This document shows, one piece after another, positions 21,366-34,621 of a stretch of DNA of 64,000 nucleotides (its first letter is position 1; every line of letters begins with the position of its first letter). The notes beneath the pieces were generated by a model. It had not been told where the DNA came from. It made no database searches and saw only the letters and a list, made by a program, of their open reading frames with translations. The stretch is from Mycogone perniciosa. Taxonomy: Eukaryota > Ascomycota > Sordariomycetes > Hypocreales > Hypocreaceae. The stretch covers positions 40,079-104,078 of the forward strand of contig JAOALB010000173.1 in NCBI GenBank assembly GCA_025331125.1, given 5' to 3'. A program made the translations under genes and the position numbers.

Positions 21366-24131
21366 GTTATAAGCCTAGGTAGTAACTATTAAAGTTACTA
21401 GAAACTTCCCTTAATATTATATCTTTACCTTTACTTTTTCCTTTTGCCTTTAAGCTTTTAAAGCTACCTTTTATAATAAATAATGCAAAAAATATTACTT
21501 TTATAAAGCTAGATTTAATAGTCTAGTAAATTAAATAGATTACTATTCTAAATTACTATATACTTACTATAAAGATTTAGAATAAAGTTAATTTTAATCT
21601 CTTTAATTAAAATAATAATAATTTCTTTACTTTAAAGCTATTTACTTTAAGTAAAATAAAGGAAACTGCTTTAAAAGGATTTAAAGAAAAGCTATGTTAG
21701 TAGATATCTTTATTTAATATAATAGTTTACTTTATAAGCATTAATATATTATTGCTTGATATATTAAAAAGAGGAAGGCTAAAGCAGTAATCTGTAAGTA
21801 AATATAAAAGATAATTAATATTAGTATTTATACTTTAATCTTTATAGACATTAAAGCTATAACTTAAACTATAGCTTTAGCCTTTATTATTATTAAAGCA
21901 GCTAATAAAAATAATAAAAACTTAAATATTAAATTTATTATTTATTAGATTATAAAGAAACTTAAAGAATAATTAACTCTTTAAAAAGATATAATATATA
22001 AAAAAGTATAGATTTTATATAAATATATTTTATATAATATAAAGTATAAAAACTTAAAGCTAAAAGTATAGTATATAAACTAGGCGCGCGTTTATATAAA
22101 TACAGTAAAGTATAAGCTTTTTAAAGTTATAGGAATAGCTGCTTAAAAGGCTTTCTTAAAAGCTATTAAAGTATACTATACCTTAAACTTTACTTTGTAT
22201 TACCTATACTATATAGATAGCTAAATTAAAAGCCGCAAAACTATTAAAATCTTCTCTTTTAATTAATTTAATTAACTTTTCTTAAATAATATATAAAATA
22301 TAGAAAATTATATTTATAGACGTTACGCAATACTTAATAACTACTTAAATAAAGCTATAGTAAAGAATACTATATATTTAAAAGCTTTTACTGGGAAAGA
22401 ATACTTATATAAATAGGAAAGGTATAATTGGCCTTTAAAGGATTATAATATACTATTTACTGCGCTTAAGGGAAAACCTAATAAAAAAGGGAAATTTATC
22501 TTTAACCTGCAATAAACTATAGAAATTTATATTTACCTTTAAGAAAATAAATAGCGTATACTTTATAATAAATTTAATAAAAAAGGTATTAACTTTATAA
22601 CTTGAATTTAAAGAAATATAGCTTTAATTAATATAGCTGCTTTAATCTCCTTAAATTTAAGTAATAAAGAAAATATAAGCCCTGCAGTATATATAATAAC
22701 TGTATTAATATATACTAATATATAAAATATACTTTACTGCCTCTTTTAAAGTACTTTCTTTAATACTTATAATATTATTTATTTAATAAATAGCAGGAAT
22801 TACTTTATCTTTAGCTCTTTTATTTTAAATATAGAAAAGGACTATATTAAAGTAAAAGGAACTAGGTATCTTATAGCCAAAAAAGTATACCGCCTATTAA
22901 AGGATACTTTTTATAATCTATACTAAAAGGCAGTGCATTTAATAGAGCTTATAGATATAGCTATAGTTAAAGGATTTTATATTAATATTATATTTTTATT
23001 AAAGCTTTAGAAAGTAGGAATATAGCTTATAGGGTATAATCATATACTTTATATTAATATAGCAAATTTAAATACTATTATAGGGAAGGTAAAGTATTAG
23101 TATAATGTTTTATTTCTTTAATATAAACCTCTCTCGCTTTATATTGCCTTTATCTTTAAGTATATTATTTTAAATCGTATAACTACTTTATTCCTTTTTC
23201 CTAGTATAAACTACTATATTTATATAATATTAGGAAAAACAAAAGACTAATATATAACCCATTAACACTATATAATAATTTAAAGTAGCTTTATTACCTA
23301 TAATTGAAATATCTAGGCCTAAAAGCGCTTAAAGCACTAGTAAAGAATATAAGGAATATATATATTAAAGGCACTATATAAATAAAGTATAAAGCCTATA
23401 CTTTTATATATATAAAATAAGTTATTTCCCGCAGAATATTTAAAAGATAAGCACTAAAACTATTTTTTAAAGTATATTAGGATCTTTAGGATTATCTTTA
23501 TAGTTATAATAGGGATAACTAGCTCTTAATGCTTAAAAAAGAATATACTTTATAGTTATATACGCGGCCTTTATTAAATAAAAAATAAAATACTGTCTTT
23601 AATACTCTCTTTAACTTTATAAATATAGTAAAAACGCAATATAATATTTTAATATATTTTTTAGGCAGGATAATAAAAAAGCTATAATTGCAGTTAAAGG
23701 CTTAATACACTTCTAGATCTAAGTAAATACAAAAGGAATTATCTTAAAACTTGCCTTTTCTTATATATATAAACTAAATAGCGCCTTAAAGCATATAGGT
23801 TAAAAAGTTATAAATAAATTAATAAAGATACTTAAAACTATAAGCCTTTTAACCGATTTATAGTTTAAATGCATAAAAGCTGCAGTATATATTATTAATA
23901 TAAATCCTATATATAGCCTTAATATAATATTACCTATTAAAAAATTAATGTAATAGTTCTGCAATTTTACGCCCTTTTTAATAAAGGAGCTGTCTATAGA
24001 CCTATAGCTAAATTAAAGCAGACTTTATATATATAGCTGCTGCGCCTATATATTTAATAGAGACTGCAAAGTTAACTAAAATAAAAGAGAATTTAAAATA
24101 AAGCTTAAAGGCCTAATTAAATATTTTATTA
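21366..24131 (+). pseudogene. Copia gag to integrase region, decayed, first part
   Basis: By position this is gag, protease and integrase. Near 23920-23960 the frame contains a RIP-altered N-x-x-(P)-x-x-x-L-N block followed by LPIKKLM, matching the NRSPT...(T)P-E segment at the end of the copia integrase core. The segment ends at 24131 beside the AATAT duplication of the inner gypsy element, and the open region continues at 30734. Stops are frequent. Zinc and DDE residues were not individually identified. Confidence 0.5.
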
Positions 24132-24136
24132 AATAT

Positions 24137-24298
24137 TATCACAGTATACGGAACAGCAGGTTAAGGTAATATCTTTATTATACCTTAAATAAGGCAAAAA
24201 GCTATAAGAGTGTGGTTTAGAGGTGTAGGACTAAGCTATTATATAAGGACGCATATAATACTGATAAGTTATTAAAGGGCAGGTTTAGTGCCGTGATA
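24137..24298 (-). repeat. 3' LTR of the inner G2 element
   Basis: 162 bp, starting TATCACAGTATACGG and ending GTGCCGTGATA. It is less RIP-mutated than the partner at 30567-30728 (compare TATTACAGTATATGG and GTGCTGTAATA). Nearly all visible differences are C/T or G/A, as expected if one identical pair was RIPed unequally. Confidence 0.85.
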
Positions 24299-24439
24299 GT
24301 ACCCCCCCTTTTAAACTTTATTTACCCTTAAATAGCTGTTCTAGGACTATATATATTCCAATCCTCCTATTATCAATTCCGTTATAAGCGGCTGCTGCGT
24401 CGCGGGTCTAGCTGGTCGGTTATCTTCCTCTTTTTAACC

Positions 24440-24600
24440 TAGGCAGGCAGGCTAGGCTTATCGGGGTTTTTTATATAGTATTTTAAAAGGGCAGCGTTTT
24501 ATCCTTTAAGGTCCTTCGCGGGTTACCAGCTTAGTATATAGTGTTTCCAGGCTATATAATAGTATAGGCTATCTTTATTATAGTAGTTAAGGATATTATT
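24440..24600 (-). pseudogene. Chromodomain remnant at the end of G2 pol
   Basis: The minus-strand frame reads AWKHYILSW, a stop where Gln or Glu is expected, then PAKDLKG, AALLKYYIKNPDKPSLP and a basic tail. This matches the end of a retroelement chromodomain: V-x-W-K-x-Y-...-x-W-E-P-A-x-x-L-K-N-A-...-Y-H-x-x-x-P-x-K-P. A chromodomain after integrase defines chromoviruses, which target their integration to particular chromatin. Only a few stops interrupt it and its GC content is the highest in the nest. Confidence 0.65.
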
Positions 24601-26269
24601 AAATTCCTATTTTTCCACTACTTTATTCATTTTATTATCTCTTTTCAGGATTTATCCTTATATATTTTTATTCTTTCACTTATTAATAGTATTTTATTTT
24701 AGCAGATATATCTATTAGCCTGCTTTATTAACTGCTAGTAGTTTAAAAAGAAAGTTATAAAATATACGGAAAATGCAGATATAGTTAAAGAGTTTAAGTT
24801 AGTAGGCTTAAGGGTATATATTAAGGATTTTATATAAGCCTACCTATTTATTATCTCTTTTCTTTATTAGGCAGTTTATTTTAAAGTATTTAGTCTTTAA
24901 CTATACCTTTTTACTAACTGTAAATTAATATAAATCCTCCTTTAATATATTAGCTATAGCTTTATATTAGGCAATTAATTATATTATAAAGGCTTTTAGT
25001 TAATTTAAAATTTATTAAAAATACTTAGCTATAGTGTTTACTTTATAGAAACTTCTCTTTTAAGTAATAGATAGGTTTAGCGGGCAGGGGCTTAAAGGCT
25101 TAACTCCTAAGTATAAATAAAAACTATAATTTATAAAGAATAGTAAAGTTCCTATTATTTTAGATATTTAATTATTTTAGGCAAACTCTGCAAATAGTAA
25201 CCAGTTTACCTAATTATTCTAGTAAAAACTTATAAACTGCCTAAAATACTACTCTACCCTTATATTTAGCTATTTAATTTAGCTGTTAATCTTTAAATAA
25301 TAGGCTAACGAATATTTAAAGTAAATTTTAAGTTATTACGATAGCTGCTTCTAGAATTTAAATATAAACTAGGTACCCTAGTTTAATATAATTATTTCTA
25401 GGGCTTTATATAAAGTATAAATATATAAAATAAAGGCATTAATAAATTCTTTAGTATTAAGTATATAAATAGCGATAAAATAGTATATTTTTATTAAACA
25501 GTATACTACTATAAAGATATTTTTATAGATTAAGCTTTATTAATTATAGTTAAATAGTAGTGTAATATAGTTTATCAAAATATTATTTTAAGCTTAGAAT
25601 AATACTAGTAATAGTTTTAAAAATCTTAAAGGAGTAGATTTATTTAACTTTATTTAAAAGTATAGGTTATAACCTTTAATAAAAGTATTAATATTAGTTA
25701 ATATTTATAGCTATTAGTATATATAGTTAAAGAGGTTTAGCGTTTTTATTTATTTTAAGTATCCTTTTAGCCTAGAAAAGTATATTTAATATATAATTTA
25801 TATCTTTACTTTATTTATTAATAAAAGGAAAAGTTATTCTTAGTAATATATTTAATTACTGCAGATTTAAAAGTTTTATATAGCTGCCTTTAAGTTACTT
25901 TAAATACTCTTAGGCTATTATTAAACGGCCAGGTCTTAAAGCGCCTGCATTATAATACTTACTATATTTAATATTTTATAAGCTTTATTAATTATTCTAT
26001 TAATCGATATCTTTAAGTTTAAAATTAAAGTGCCGGTTATTATAGCAAAAAGGTTTTTATTATCTATATTTCCTGCAATATTAATATATGTATAGGGGTT
26101 AAAGCGGCTTTTTAAAAGGAAAGTTTTCTTTTTTTTTTAATTGGCTATTATTTTAATTTAACTTTACTAAGATATTATAAAATGTCTTATTTAATATATT
26201 AGGCTTTACTGCTTTTAACCTAAACTAATAAATAATCTAGAAATTATACTGGGATAAGAATTCAGATTA

Positions 26270-26470
26270 GCAGATTTATTTTTAATTTAATAGTTTAATA
26301 GTTATAAAGTATTCTAGGTTTTTATAGTCTATAATAATCTTAAATTTATTTTCTATACTTTAAAGCTTAAAGCGCAATTCTTTTAATAATTTAATAATAG
26401 CTAGTAGTTTTTTATTATAAATTCTATAATTATATTTAGCGGGTAAATACTTTAATAAAAATATACTATT
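26270..26470 (-). pseudogene. RNase H remnant of the inner G2 element
   Basis: The minus strand reads YNYRIYNKKLLAII-like residues, then KLLKELRFKL and FKIIIDYKNLEYF. This is the gypsy RNase H pattern A-E-x-N-Y-E-I-Y-D-K-E-L-L-A-I followed by TDHKNLEYF. The two Asp/Glu sites are partly converted by RIP. The same block in copy B lies at about 15740-15930. Confidence 0.65.
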
Positions 26471-26939
26471 AATTATAAAATACTATTTTTATTATATTAA
26501 AAGAGAATGCTATTAAATATTTAGTTTAAGGTATCTGTTTCTAAGACTATCTTTTTATTATAGTCGAAAAAGGCAAAGATTAAGGCAGTTATAAACTAGG
26601 TTTTAAAGCAGTTAAATACAGCAGTATAGAGTTTTATTTAATTTTATAATATATCCTTTTTTAAAAGGCTATTTAAGGGTTTACAGATATTAAAAAAGTC
26701 TTTAATAAACTGCTAATAGAAATTCGCAAAGCCTAGGAAATATTAAAGTTCATAGAGGTTTAAAGGTCTCTTTTAACTTATAATTACAGCTACTTTCTCA
26801 GGGTTTATTTTAATACTATTACTTATAATAATTAAGTTAAAATATTTTATTTTTATTATTTTAAATTTATATTTTTTAATGTTAATTTAAAAACCTGCAT
26901 TAATTAATTTATCTATAACTTCCTATATATATTATTAAT

Positions 26940-26990
26940 ATTCCTTTTATATAGCTAAATAAATTAAAATATTGTTACAGTAGGCTATAT
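26940..26990 (-). pseudogene. RT catalytic box remnant of the inner G2 element
   Basis: The minus strand reads CNNILIYLAI, the RIP form of Y-x-D-D-I-L-I-Y-S. Both catalytic aspartates are replaced by asparagine codons. Confidence 0.55.
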
Positions 26991-29900
26991 AAGTTTTATT
27001 AAGTAAATTATATATCGTATAGTTAATATAGTGTTAAAAAGAGGCTAAGGTATTATAAAGGCTAAAAGGTATAATAAAGGTTTTAAATAACTTAAAGCAA
27101 GTTATAAAAACTATTTTTTATTTATATCCCTTTATAATTCTAAGTTTATTAAAGGCAGCTATTATATTTAGCTTAATATAAAATCTAATATTATATAAAG
27201 TATTTAATATTTCCTAGATTAGCAGCAATAAGTAGCGATTCTTTATAGTAATATTATTAAAGCTTTAATAGTTTTAATAAATATAGATGCCTCTTTTAAG
27301 TTTTGCAGCAAAAAGTAAGGGGGCAGTATATCTCGCTCTAGATTCTTTAATAAATCTTTTAGCTAGGTTTTTATCTAGCTATTTTCTTATAACTTAAAGT
27401 TCGCTTAGTGATATTAAATAGTTCTTTTAATATAGTAATTCCTTCCTTAATAAAAGCTTAATTTTATAGTTTTATAATCTTTTAAAAGGAAGTTTATTTG
27501 CTAGTTATAAAAAGAAATTAATAATCTTATTTTATAGTTAATTAAAAAGTTGCTTTTAAATATTAATTTTTATTAATTTTAGCTTTACTTCTATAAACTT
27601 ATTACTATTAGACTTTAATATCCCTTAAAGGTATTCTTTATTATAATAATGCGCGAGGAATTTATTGAAAACTTAAAGGAATAGTGCTTATACCGCTGCA
27701 AAGCTGCCTTATCTTTATAATACATTTACAAAAATATCCCTATTAAGCTTTAATAGTTAATATACTTTATATTCCTGCTTTTATATATTTTCTGCTCAGT
27801 CTGCCTAAGTTAGCTTTATAGTAAGTAGATAAATCTTTATAAAACTAAATAAATAATATTGCGGCAGATATTTAAATATTTATTAGGTTAGGTCGCTTAT
27901 ATAACGCTACTGCTATAAGCCTATTAAATATTAGTATATTTAGTTTAAGGAGTTATATTAAGTTATATTAGTATAAATATTAATAGCTTTTAGCTATAGG
28001 CATTATTAAGACTAGTATTAAAGGCTTATTTAATATTATTTATACTTTAATCTTTAATCCTTTATAGTTATTAGGTTAATACATATAATAGTAATTTTGC
28101 CTTAATATTAATATAAAGTTAATATATAAATCCCTTTCTCTTTATTAAGGCATTATCTTTTTTAATATATTTTGAATATAGGCTTAAAACTTGACTTTTT
28201 TTTAACCTTTTTTTTATCCTCTTTAATATATTATTTTATTTCTCGCTAATAATGCAAAGTGCTAACTTTAAAGGTTTACTTAAGATATTAATATTATATA
28301 GAATAGTTATTATGCTAAAGATTATTAATATAATATAGGTTTAAAGGCAATAATTTATTAAATAGTATTATAAGTTAAAGGTAACTATTAATATAAGCCA
28401 GTTAATATTAAGATTATATTATTATAGCTATAGTATTTTAAAAATAAAGGGGTTTTAATTTAAAACATTAATAATAAAAAATATATATAGCTTTTTAGAT
28501 TCCTTTATTGTTATATTTAAGATTATATAGTTAATAAATCATACTGCTGCTTTACTATTAGTTAAAATAAAGCTCTTTAATTTAAGTAATTGCATTATTA
28601 AGATTTAAGACTTTTAAAGAAAATACTAGTCTGTAAAGCCTTATACTAAACAGCTATTATTAATAAAGGTTAATATAGTTACTAATAAATGCATAAAGAA
28701 TAATATAATATAAATAAAAAATAATCAACTATCTATAGTATTTAAAATCAATAGTTTATTATTAATAATAATCTATTATATTTATAAAGGTATTAGGTTT
28801 ATAGGCTATTTTAATATTTTATTATACTTTTTAATGCAATATTATTAAGAAGCTACTCTTTTCTTTACCTTCCTATATTAAGAGTTATATCTTTATAGGC
28901 AAGTATATCGCTAAAGGTAACTAATCCTTTAATAAAGTCAGTTTTATTAATATAGCGTAAAAATAGGTTTTTATAGTATAATAGGTTATTTCTTTAACTT
29001 AAAAAGTGCTAGTACTGCAGGAATTAAAAAGTAAAAACTTATAGTGCTAGTATACCTTTTCCCTGGCTTAAAATATATACCCTGCTTTAAAGCGCTATAG
29101 TGCTATTACTTTAATATATTCTATATCTTAAAAAGCTACTATTATATCCCTATAAGGTTTAAGGTTTTATAGTATTAGCTTTCTTCTTTTCTATATAGTT
29201 ACTAATTATATATTAACTGCTATAATAGTAGTATAGGTTATAAAGTTATTAGTATTTTTTATATTATAAAGTAAAAGATATAATATTTAACTATATAGGA
29301 TTACCTATATCTTTTTACTTTAAAGGGTTTAGCTTATTTTAAGGCAGGGCTTATTAAAAAGTATAGTTACTGTTTAGCTTTTTAAACTTATAATTGCCTT
29401 TAAATTTAATATAATAGGCTTACTCTTTAAAGTTATTGTAAACTTTTTAACAAAAGTTTTTTAAATAAATTAATTATTTTTATTTATAGGCTTATTGCTT
29501 TTATTAGTAAAAGCAGCAGCTATCTCTTTAAATACTTTAAAGTAAAAGGCATTAACCTTTTAGGTATTAGTTTTGCTGGCTTAGGCTGCTAGTTTATAAA
29601 ATTTAATAATAAAATTCTAGAATAGCTTATTTACTATATAGTAGGTATTAAACTTTTAGGCAGTAGATTGCGAAAGGTTAAAAGTTTTATACTATAAGTC
29701 TAAGAATTTAATAAAAGTCTTACTATTTCTTTATTTTTATATTATATAGTTATCTTTTTTTATTATAATATAGTTAAATGCCTTTTATATTAAATTATAG
29801 GTATTATTATTTAATTAGTTATTAATATAAAAGATATATTTATAAAGGGTATTAAAGTATTTGGTATTAATTATAATATTATATAGTATAGTAAAACATT

Positions 29901-30566
29901 AATTTATATACTTTTATTAATAGGTTTTTATATTTTTATATTTAATATTAAATTTATCTTTAAAGTTATTAGTTTAATATTTAAGGATATTATTACTTTT
30001 AGCTTCAATAAATTTATTAATTATATTACTTTAGCTTTAAACTTTATATTAAATAACCTTTAGGTTTTTCATAATAGTAGTATTTTTAGCCTTTTTTTAT
30101 TTTAAGGCTATATTAAAGTTATATTTTTAATTTGAAAAGTAATTAAAAATAATATTTAAAAACTGTTTAAGTTTTAATATTTAAAGCTATAAGGTCAAGT
30201 TATAGTGATTATTATAAGCTTTTAAAATAGTATAAATATAAGGCTAGTTATAGAAGTAATTAGCGAGCTTTACTTTTTAATTAAAGTCCCCCTTTATACC
30301 TTTTACTTTTATTTTAGTATTTTTAGGTTAAATATAAGCTAAAGAATTGGGTATAGGCTAAAAAGCTAAGCTAAGGTATATTCCTTACTGCAGGGATATA
30401 GGCTTTTAGGCTTAAGGTCTCGCTATAGTTAATGATTAGTGAATTTCCTGTAAAATATAGGGCTTTTTATAGTATTGCGATTAGGCTATTAGCGACTTTA
30501 TTAATTCTTTTTAGGCAGGGTTAAGGGCTAGGGGTAATAGCGCAGTCGTTATAGGAAGGCATAAAC

Positions 30567-30728
30567 TATTACAGTATATGGAATAATAGGTTAAAGTAAT
30601 ATCTTTATTATGCCTTAAATAAAGCAAGAAGCTATAAAAGTATAGTTTAGAGGTATAGGATTAAGCTATTATATAAAGATATATATAATACTAATAAGTT
30701 ATTAGAGGGCAGGTTTAGTGCTGTAATA
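30567..30728 (-). repeat. 5' LTR of the inner G2 element
   Basis: 162 bp, exactly the length of its partner. It is preceded on its left by TTCCTATAACGACTGCGC-like sequence in reverse (presumed primer-binding side) and followed by the AATAT duplication at 30729-30733. Confidence 0.85.
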
Positions 30729-30733
30729 AATAT

Positions 30734-33400
30734 ACTGTAAATAATATATATTATATTTAATTACCATGTTTAATAAAGGTAATTGTTTTAAAGAATATAT
30801 AGTTTAATAAAACTAGCTTTTTCAATAGTAAAGAAAAAAGTGTAAATAAGCTGTCTATAGTTAAGTTAAATAAACTGTTTAATAAAGTTAAAAAAGATAA
30901 GCTAGAATTTAAACTCTTTTTAATATATATTCCTACAGTAAAGAATACCTTTATAGGTAATATAGAAAAAGAAAATATACTTTTAAAGGCAGGAATTATA
31001 TAAAGTATTAAAATTATCTTGATAAATGCTTTAAGTAAACTATTAATGCACTTAAAAAGACCTTTTAGTCTTTAAATATTAAAGGCTACTTTAAAACATT
31101 TAATCTTTATAAATAAAGCTAGCGCGTTAATAGGAACCTTAAATAATACTTTTAAAAGCAATTTACCCTTTTTTAAAGAAAGAAAGTTAATAGAAAAATA
31201 GCTTTATATATTAAAAGTGTATTATTTAATAAAAGAGGATAAACTGCTATTATTAAAGGCAGACTAATATATAAAAGACTTATTTACTTTTATATTAAAA
31301 AGTAGATTTTAAAAAGAAGCTAGCTAATAATCTTTTAAACAGGAAAGCAGTAGTTAATATTGATAGGAGTATAAGACTTTAAGGGAAATAACCTGTAAAA
31401 AAGGTTAATAAATATCTTTTAATAAATAGGATTAAAATATATACTTTAAATACTACTTTAAAGGATAATAAGCCTAATATATATTTAATAATTATAAAAC
31501 CTTTTAGTTTAATATTATATTAACTACTGCCTAATTAATAAAAGCTAATAAATAGTAAATTAAAAAGTATAGTAATAGTATTTACTATTTTTAATATAGT
31601 AATAAACTAAAAAGCTTCCTTTTAAAAAAGTATTACTTTTAAAAAGTAAATTATTTATTAAAAGGATTTAATAAAACTACTAAAAGACTAGAACAAGTTT
31701 ATAAAATACTTATTTAAAGTTAGGTTTAAATAAGCTATATATAATAAAATTCACTCTTTACGCGCAAAAAGAACCTAGGAAAAGATATTATATTTAATGG
31801 CAAAGATAAAGCTATTACTTATATATTAGGTTTTTATATATAAGTTTAATTAAAATAAAAATCTAAAACGCTATAAAGTTTAATTTATAGTTTAAAGGGA
31901 TTTATAGGAATACTTTATAATAAAAAGTATATATATTATTATATTAGCAGTATATTCTTTTTATATATTTATTACTTTAATAGTAAAATTTAACTTTAAA
32001 TTAAAGCAGTATAATATTAAAAATGCTTTTTTTAAGACTTTGAAGGATAAAAAAATTTAAAACTAGTTATATATAAGCTTTTTAAAGGTTTTAAGCTCTT
32101 AAATATTTATTTAAAGCTTGCTAAAGCCTTATATAAGCTAAAAAACTCGCTAAAATCATAGTTTAATAAATTATTTTTAGCTTTAAAGAAATAAAGGTTA
32201 ATCTTAAACTTTAAAAAGCTTTGCCTCTTTTATAATTAAACTTAAAAATCTTTTATTATATTTTATCTAAATAATATTTTAATTATATATTATTATAATA
32301 ATAAAGCTTTTTATATTAGGCTATTAAATACTTTTAAAGTAAAGTATAAGCTTTATAGTAAAGGGGAGGTATAATAGTTTTTAAGTATTAAAATTACCTA
32401 AAACTATAAAGAGTATAAGATATACCTTTCCTATAAAATTTATTTTAAAAAGGTTATAAAATAATATAAGGTTAATAATAAAATATAACTTTCTATAGTT
32501 TTAATATAAGTTATAGAGCTTAAAAAGGCTATAATATAAGCTATAAAAGTAATTATTAAAATATATTAAAAAAAAGTAAAATTTATACTTTATATAACTA
32601 TTATAATAAAGCTAAATGTAATATATAGCGCCTTAGCTTTATTGCAGTTTTTAATTAACTTTAATAAAAAGCACTTTAAAGCAGTTAACTAGCTAATCTG
32701 CTATTTAAATATATAGCGCTTTTTAGCTTTTTAATATAAAAGGCAAAGTAAAATATAAGTTTTAACTGCCTTAAGTAATACTTTTTTTACTAATAATATA
32801 AATATTTAAAGATTATTTTAAAGGTATTTTATTATATATTTTTTAAGCTTTATTTTATAAAATACTATATATTAAAATATACTTAATATATTTATAATTA
32901 AAGTATAGTTATATACTTTTATTTAAATAGTAAAAAAAGTAATAGGTTTATACTGCCTTTTTTAAAAGATAAAATTTAACTTTAATATTAATTAAAATAT
33001 TAGCTATAATAATTAAGTAATTATATATTTTATAATTAAAGAGAGTATATAAATTAATATTTACCTGTATTATATTAATATATAAAATATATAGCTTTAA
33101 CAGGAATATTAAAAAAGATTATTTTTAGTCTTTTATTTCTTTATTAACTTTATACCCATTAATAGACTTATTAAAGCCTTTCTTTAATAATGCTTTAAAT
33201 ACTTTAAAATACTATTAAACTTAATAGATATATAGTTATTAAAATAAAATATATAAAAGTATAAAAAACTATTTAATCTTAACTTAAAAGCTGTTTACTA
33301 TAAAGGGTATATATTATTACTATAATAATTAATTACTTAAAGCTTTCTATCTTTTATATACTTATATATAAAAGGCATTATTATTATAGCTATTTAAAGT
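30734..33400 (+). pseudogene. Copia integrase end, reverse transcriptase and RNase H, decayed
   Basis: Continues the copia frame after the inner gypsy element. At 32114 the frame reads KLAKALYKLKNSLKS, a stop for Trp, then FNKLF. This is the copia RT signature R-L-x-K-A-L-Y-G-L-K-Q-S-P-R-x-W-(Y/F). In the same frame, at 32264-32278, it reads FYLNNILII (from F-Y-V-D-D-I-L-I) and then YYYNNKAFYI. This identifies Ty1/copia unambiguously. All domains carry stops and both catalytic Asp are now Asn. RNase H residues beyond about 32700 were not individually recognised. Confidence 0.7.
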
Positions 33401-34610
33401 AGCTGCCTTTTTAATATAAATTAAATCCTCCTCTTTTAATAAATTAAATTAAAAGTATAATACTTTTTTTATATCATATTACTATTTAATTATATTAATA
33501 TATAAATATATAAAGAAAAAAACATATTTATTTAATTATTATTTTTACTTATAGTTTAAAAAAGCTAATATAGAATTAATATAAGTATTAAATAACTATA
33601 AAATATATAATTAATTAAAATAATATAGTAAAAATAAAAAGAAATATATTAAAAATATATTAATAGTTATTATTAAAATAAATAGTATACTGCTAAAAGT
33701 AGGCAATAGTAATATATTAAAAGAAATCTCCTTTATTAATAATTGCTAACTTTAAATAACCTTTATAAAAAAGGGATAACAGTATAGTAATAAAGGCAAT
33801 AATAAAAGTAAAGGCAAAAGCAGAGACTATTATAAAAGCAGCTATAGTAGGAGTAGTAATTAAAGCAGCAGCAGTAATAATAAAGGTAAAGGCTAAAGTA
33901 AAAGTAAAAGCAGTAATAGGAGCTGTAAAAGTAAAAGGAGGAGCTAATGAAGACGCTGCAGTATACAGTTTAATAAAGGCTTCCTTGCAATTCCTAGTAA
34001 GCCTTACCTTTAAATAAAAGAGAGGCCAAGTAACTAGACTAGCCAGCGCAGTAATAGAGACTAGACTAGCTAGAGCAAAAGCTGGTATAAAAGCAGCAGT
34101 AGGTATAGCCGCTTAAAAGTAATTAACACTATAATAAGCTACCTTTAAAAGGCAACTATAACTATATTTAATTAAAGAGGTACTTTTATTTTATAATTTT
34201 ATTATTAGTTAATAAAAGTATACTATAAAAAGAATATATAAAAAGTAAAATATTTATTAAAGCTATATTAATATTATTAATACTGCTATTATTAATAATA
34301 ATAATAATATTAAAAATTAAAAACAAAAAGTAAAAAATAAAATTAAAAGAAAGTGAATATATTTATTTTAACTATTTAAAATTAATTAATTTATTTAAAA
34401 AGCTTTATTATTTAATTTGCTATTATTATAAATTAATAATAGCTATAGCGTTTATATCCCTATTACCTTTAATAATAAAATATTAATATATATTTACAAT
34501 AAAAGAGCTTTTAATTAAATAAAAGAGGCTTTAAAAGCGCAGGTAGATAGTTATAATATTATAGATAGACTAGGATAGCAGCTAATAAAGCATTAAAAAT
34601 AGCTTTATTA
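33400..34610 (+). other. Unusual 3' extension of the copia element
   Basis: About 1.2 kb between the RT/RNase H region and the polypurine tract, where most copia elements have only a short untranslated stretch. It contains a purine-rich block (33785-33955), an ACTAGACTAGC repeat at about 34035-34070 and a frame open from 33769 to 34017. Either this family carries an extra 3' gene or a further insertion is hidden here. No ends of such an insertion are visible. Confidence 0.45.
33769..34017 (+). pseudogene. Lys/Ala/Val-rich open frame in the copia 3' extension, no ATG
   Basis: 82 codons are open between TAA at 33766 and TAA at 34015, remarkable in sequence this AT-rich. The peptide is made of alternating small and lysine residues (for example KVKAKAE, IKAAIV, IKAAAVIIKVKAKVKVKA) and ends VKVKGGANEDAAVYSL. 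Val and Ile stand where RIP of GCA and ACA codons would turn Ala and Thr into them, so the ancestor was probably an Ala/Lys/Thr-rich, histone-H1-like tail. A Gln-rich reading in another frame (CAG/CAA to TAG/TAA) is an alternative. No family is assigned. Confidence 0.35.
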
Positions 34611-34621
34611 ACTGGGGGGTA
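34611..34621 (+). other. Polypurine tract of the copia element
   Basis: ACTGGGGGGTA lies immediately before the 3' LTR start at 34622, the expected position for plus-strand priming. It confirms the plus orientation. Confidence 0.75.

Larger units (their letters stand above)
24137..30728 (-). mobile_element. Inner G2 chromovirus (Ty3/gypsy), complete with TSD, minus strand
   Basis: Two 162-bp LTRs (24137-24298 and 30567-30728) have ends readable as TGTCAC...GTGACA and are flanked by AATAT at 24132-24136 and 30729-30733. A polypurine tract reads GTACCCCCCCTTTT right after the left LTR, so the element runs on the minus strand. Total length is 6.6 kb. The minus-strand translation shows RT (NNILIY near 26960), RNase H (26280-26460) and a chromodomain (24440-24600). 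This is the youngest insertion of the nest and keeps the most G and C at its left end, but it too is inactivated by RIP. Confidence 0.88.

Noticed and set aside
33785..33955. Poly-glutamine reading of the purine-rich block
   Set aside because: That frame is full of TAA/TAG, whereas the Lys/Ala/Val frame is open for 82 codons; RIP of Gln codons cannot be excluded, so it is kept only as an alternative.
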